Shown: positions 5,292 to 6,795 of the stretch, in pieces
Position numbering within the stretch: position 1 is the stretch's first letter
Layout of the letters: the number at the start of each line of letters is the position of its first letter
From: Candidatus Sulfotelmatobacter sp.
GTDB taxonomy: Bacteria > Acidobacteriota > Terriglobia > Terriglobales > Acidobacteriaceae
Assembly (NCBI GenBank): GCA_030037575.1
Contig: JASHRB010000082.1
Coordinates: 1-6,795, forward strand
Direction: 5' to 3'
Length of the DNA: 6,795 bases
Notes under the pieces: model-generated
What the model saw: only the letters and a program-made list of their open reading frames with translations
Told to the model about the DNA's origin: nothing
Database searches by the model: none
Program-made: the position numbers and the translations under genes

Positions 5292-6795
<1,504 letters not shown>

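Overview
The window is chromosomal core DNA from a GC-rich bacterium. It shows the end of dnaA, a complete dnaN, and the first 461 codons of gyrB. These are the usual genes of the replication-origin neighbourhood, but the block between dnaN and gyrB (where recF often sits) holds other genes. A hopanoid radical-SAM gene (hpnH), an MscL with a C-terminal CxxC/CxxC tail, a DnaA signature reading GGKHHTTV, and an intergenic hairpin of a type I associate from memory with Acidobacteria together suggest an acidobacterium. That assignment is inference; only a database search can confirm it.

Layout. 1-423: dnaA 3' end (+). 424-725: 302 bp non-coding spacer with three one-mismatch DnaA boxes, a DnaA-trio-like run, a 9-bp tandem repeat and an 8-bp inverted repeat in an AT-rich patch; this is the best oriC/unwinding candidate here. 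726-1874: dnaN (+). 1933-1961: predicted promoter for 1986-2402 mscL (+). 2445-3152: unrecognised secreted protein (+). 3153-3254: convergent junction with a short hairpin. 3255-3716 (-): unrecognised small protein, downstream of hpnH (3898-5016, -). Between those two is an intergenic repeat with a near-perfect 37-nt hairpin. 5017-5411: divergent hpnH/gyrB spacer with an extended -10 promoter, a palindrome over its -10, and a foldable gyrB leader. 5412-6795: gyrB (+), cut by the window end before the TOPRIM domain.

How the genes relate. DnaA opens the origin, DnaN is the sliding clamp, and GyrB is the ATPase subunit of gyrase; they form one replication and topology module. The interposed genes concern the envelope: MscL releases turgor, HpnH makes the precursor of C35 hopanoids, and the 235-aa protein looks exported. 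No tRNA, rRNA, CRISPR array, transposase or phage gene was seen. I found no clear new multi-gene system. The most original signals are the non-coding ones at the origin spacer and at the hpnH/gyrB divergent region.
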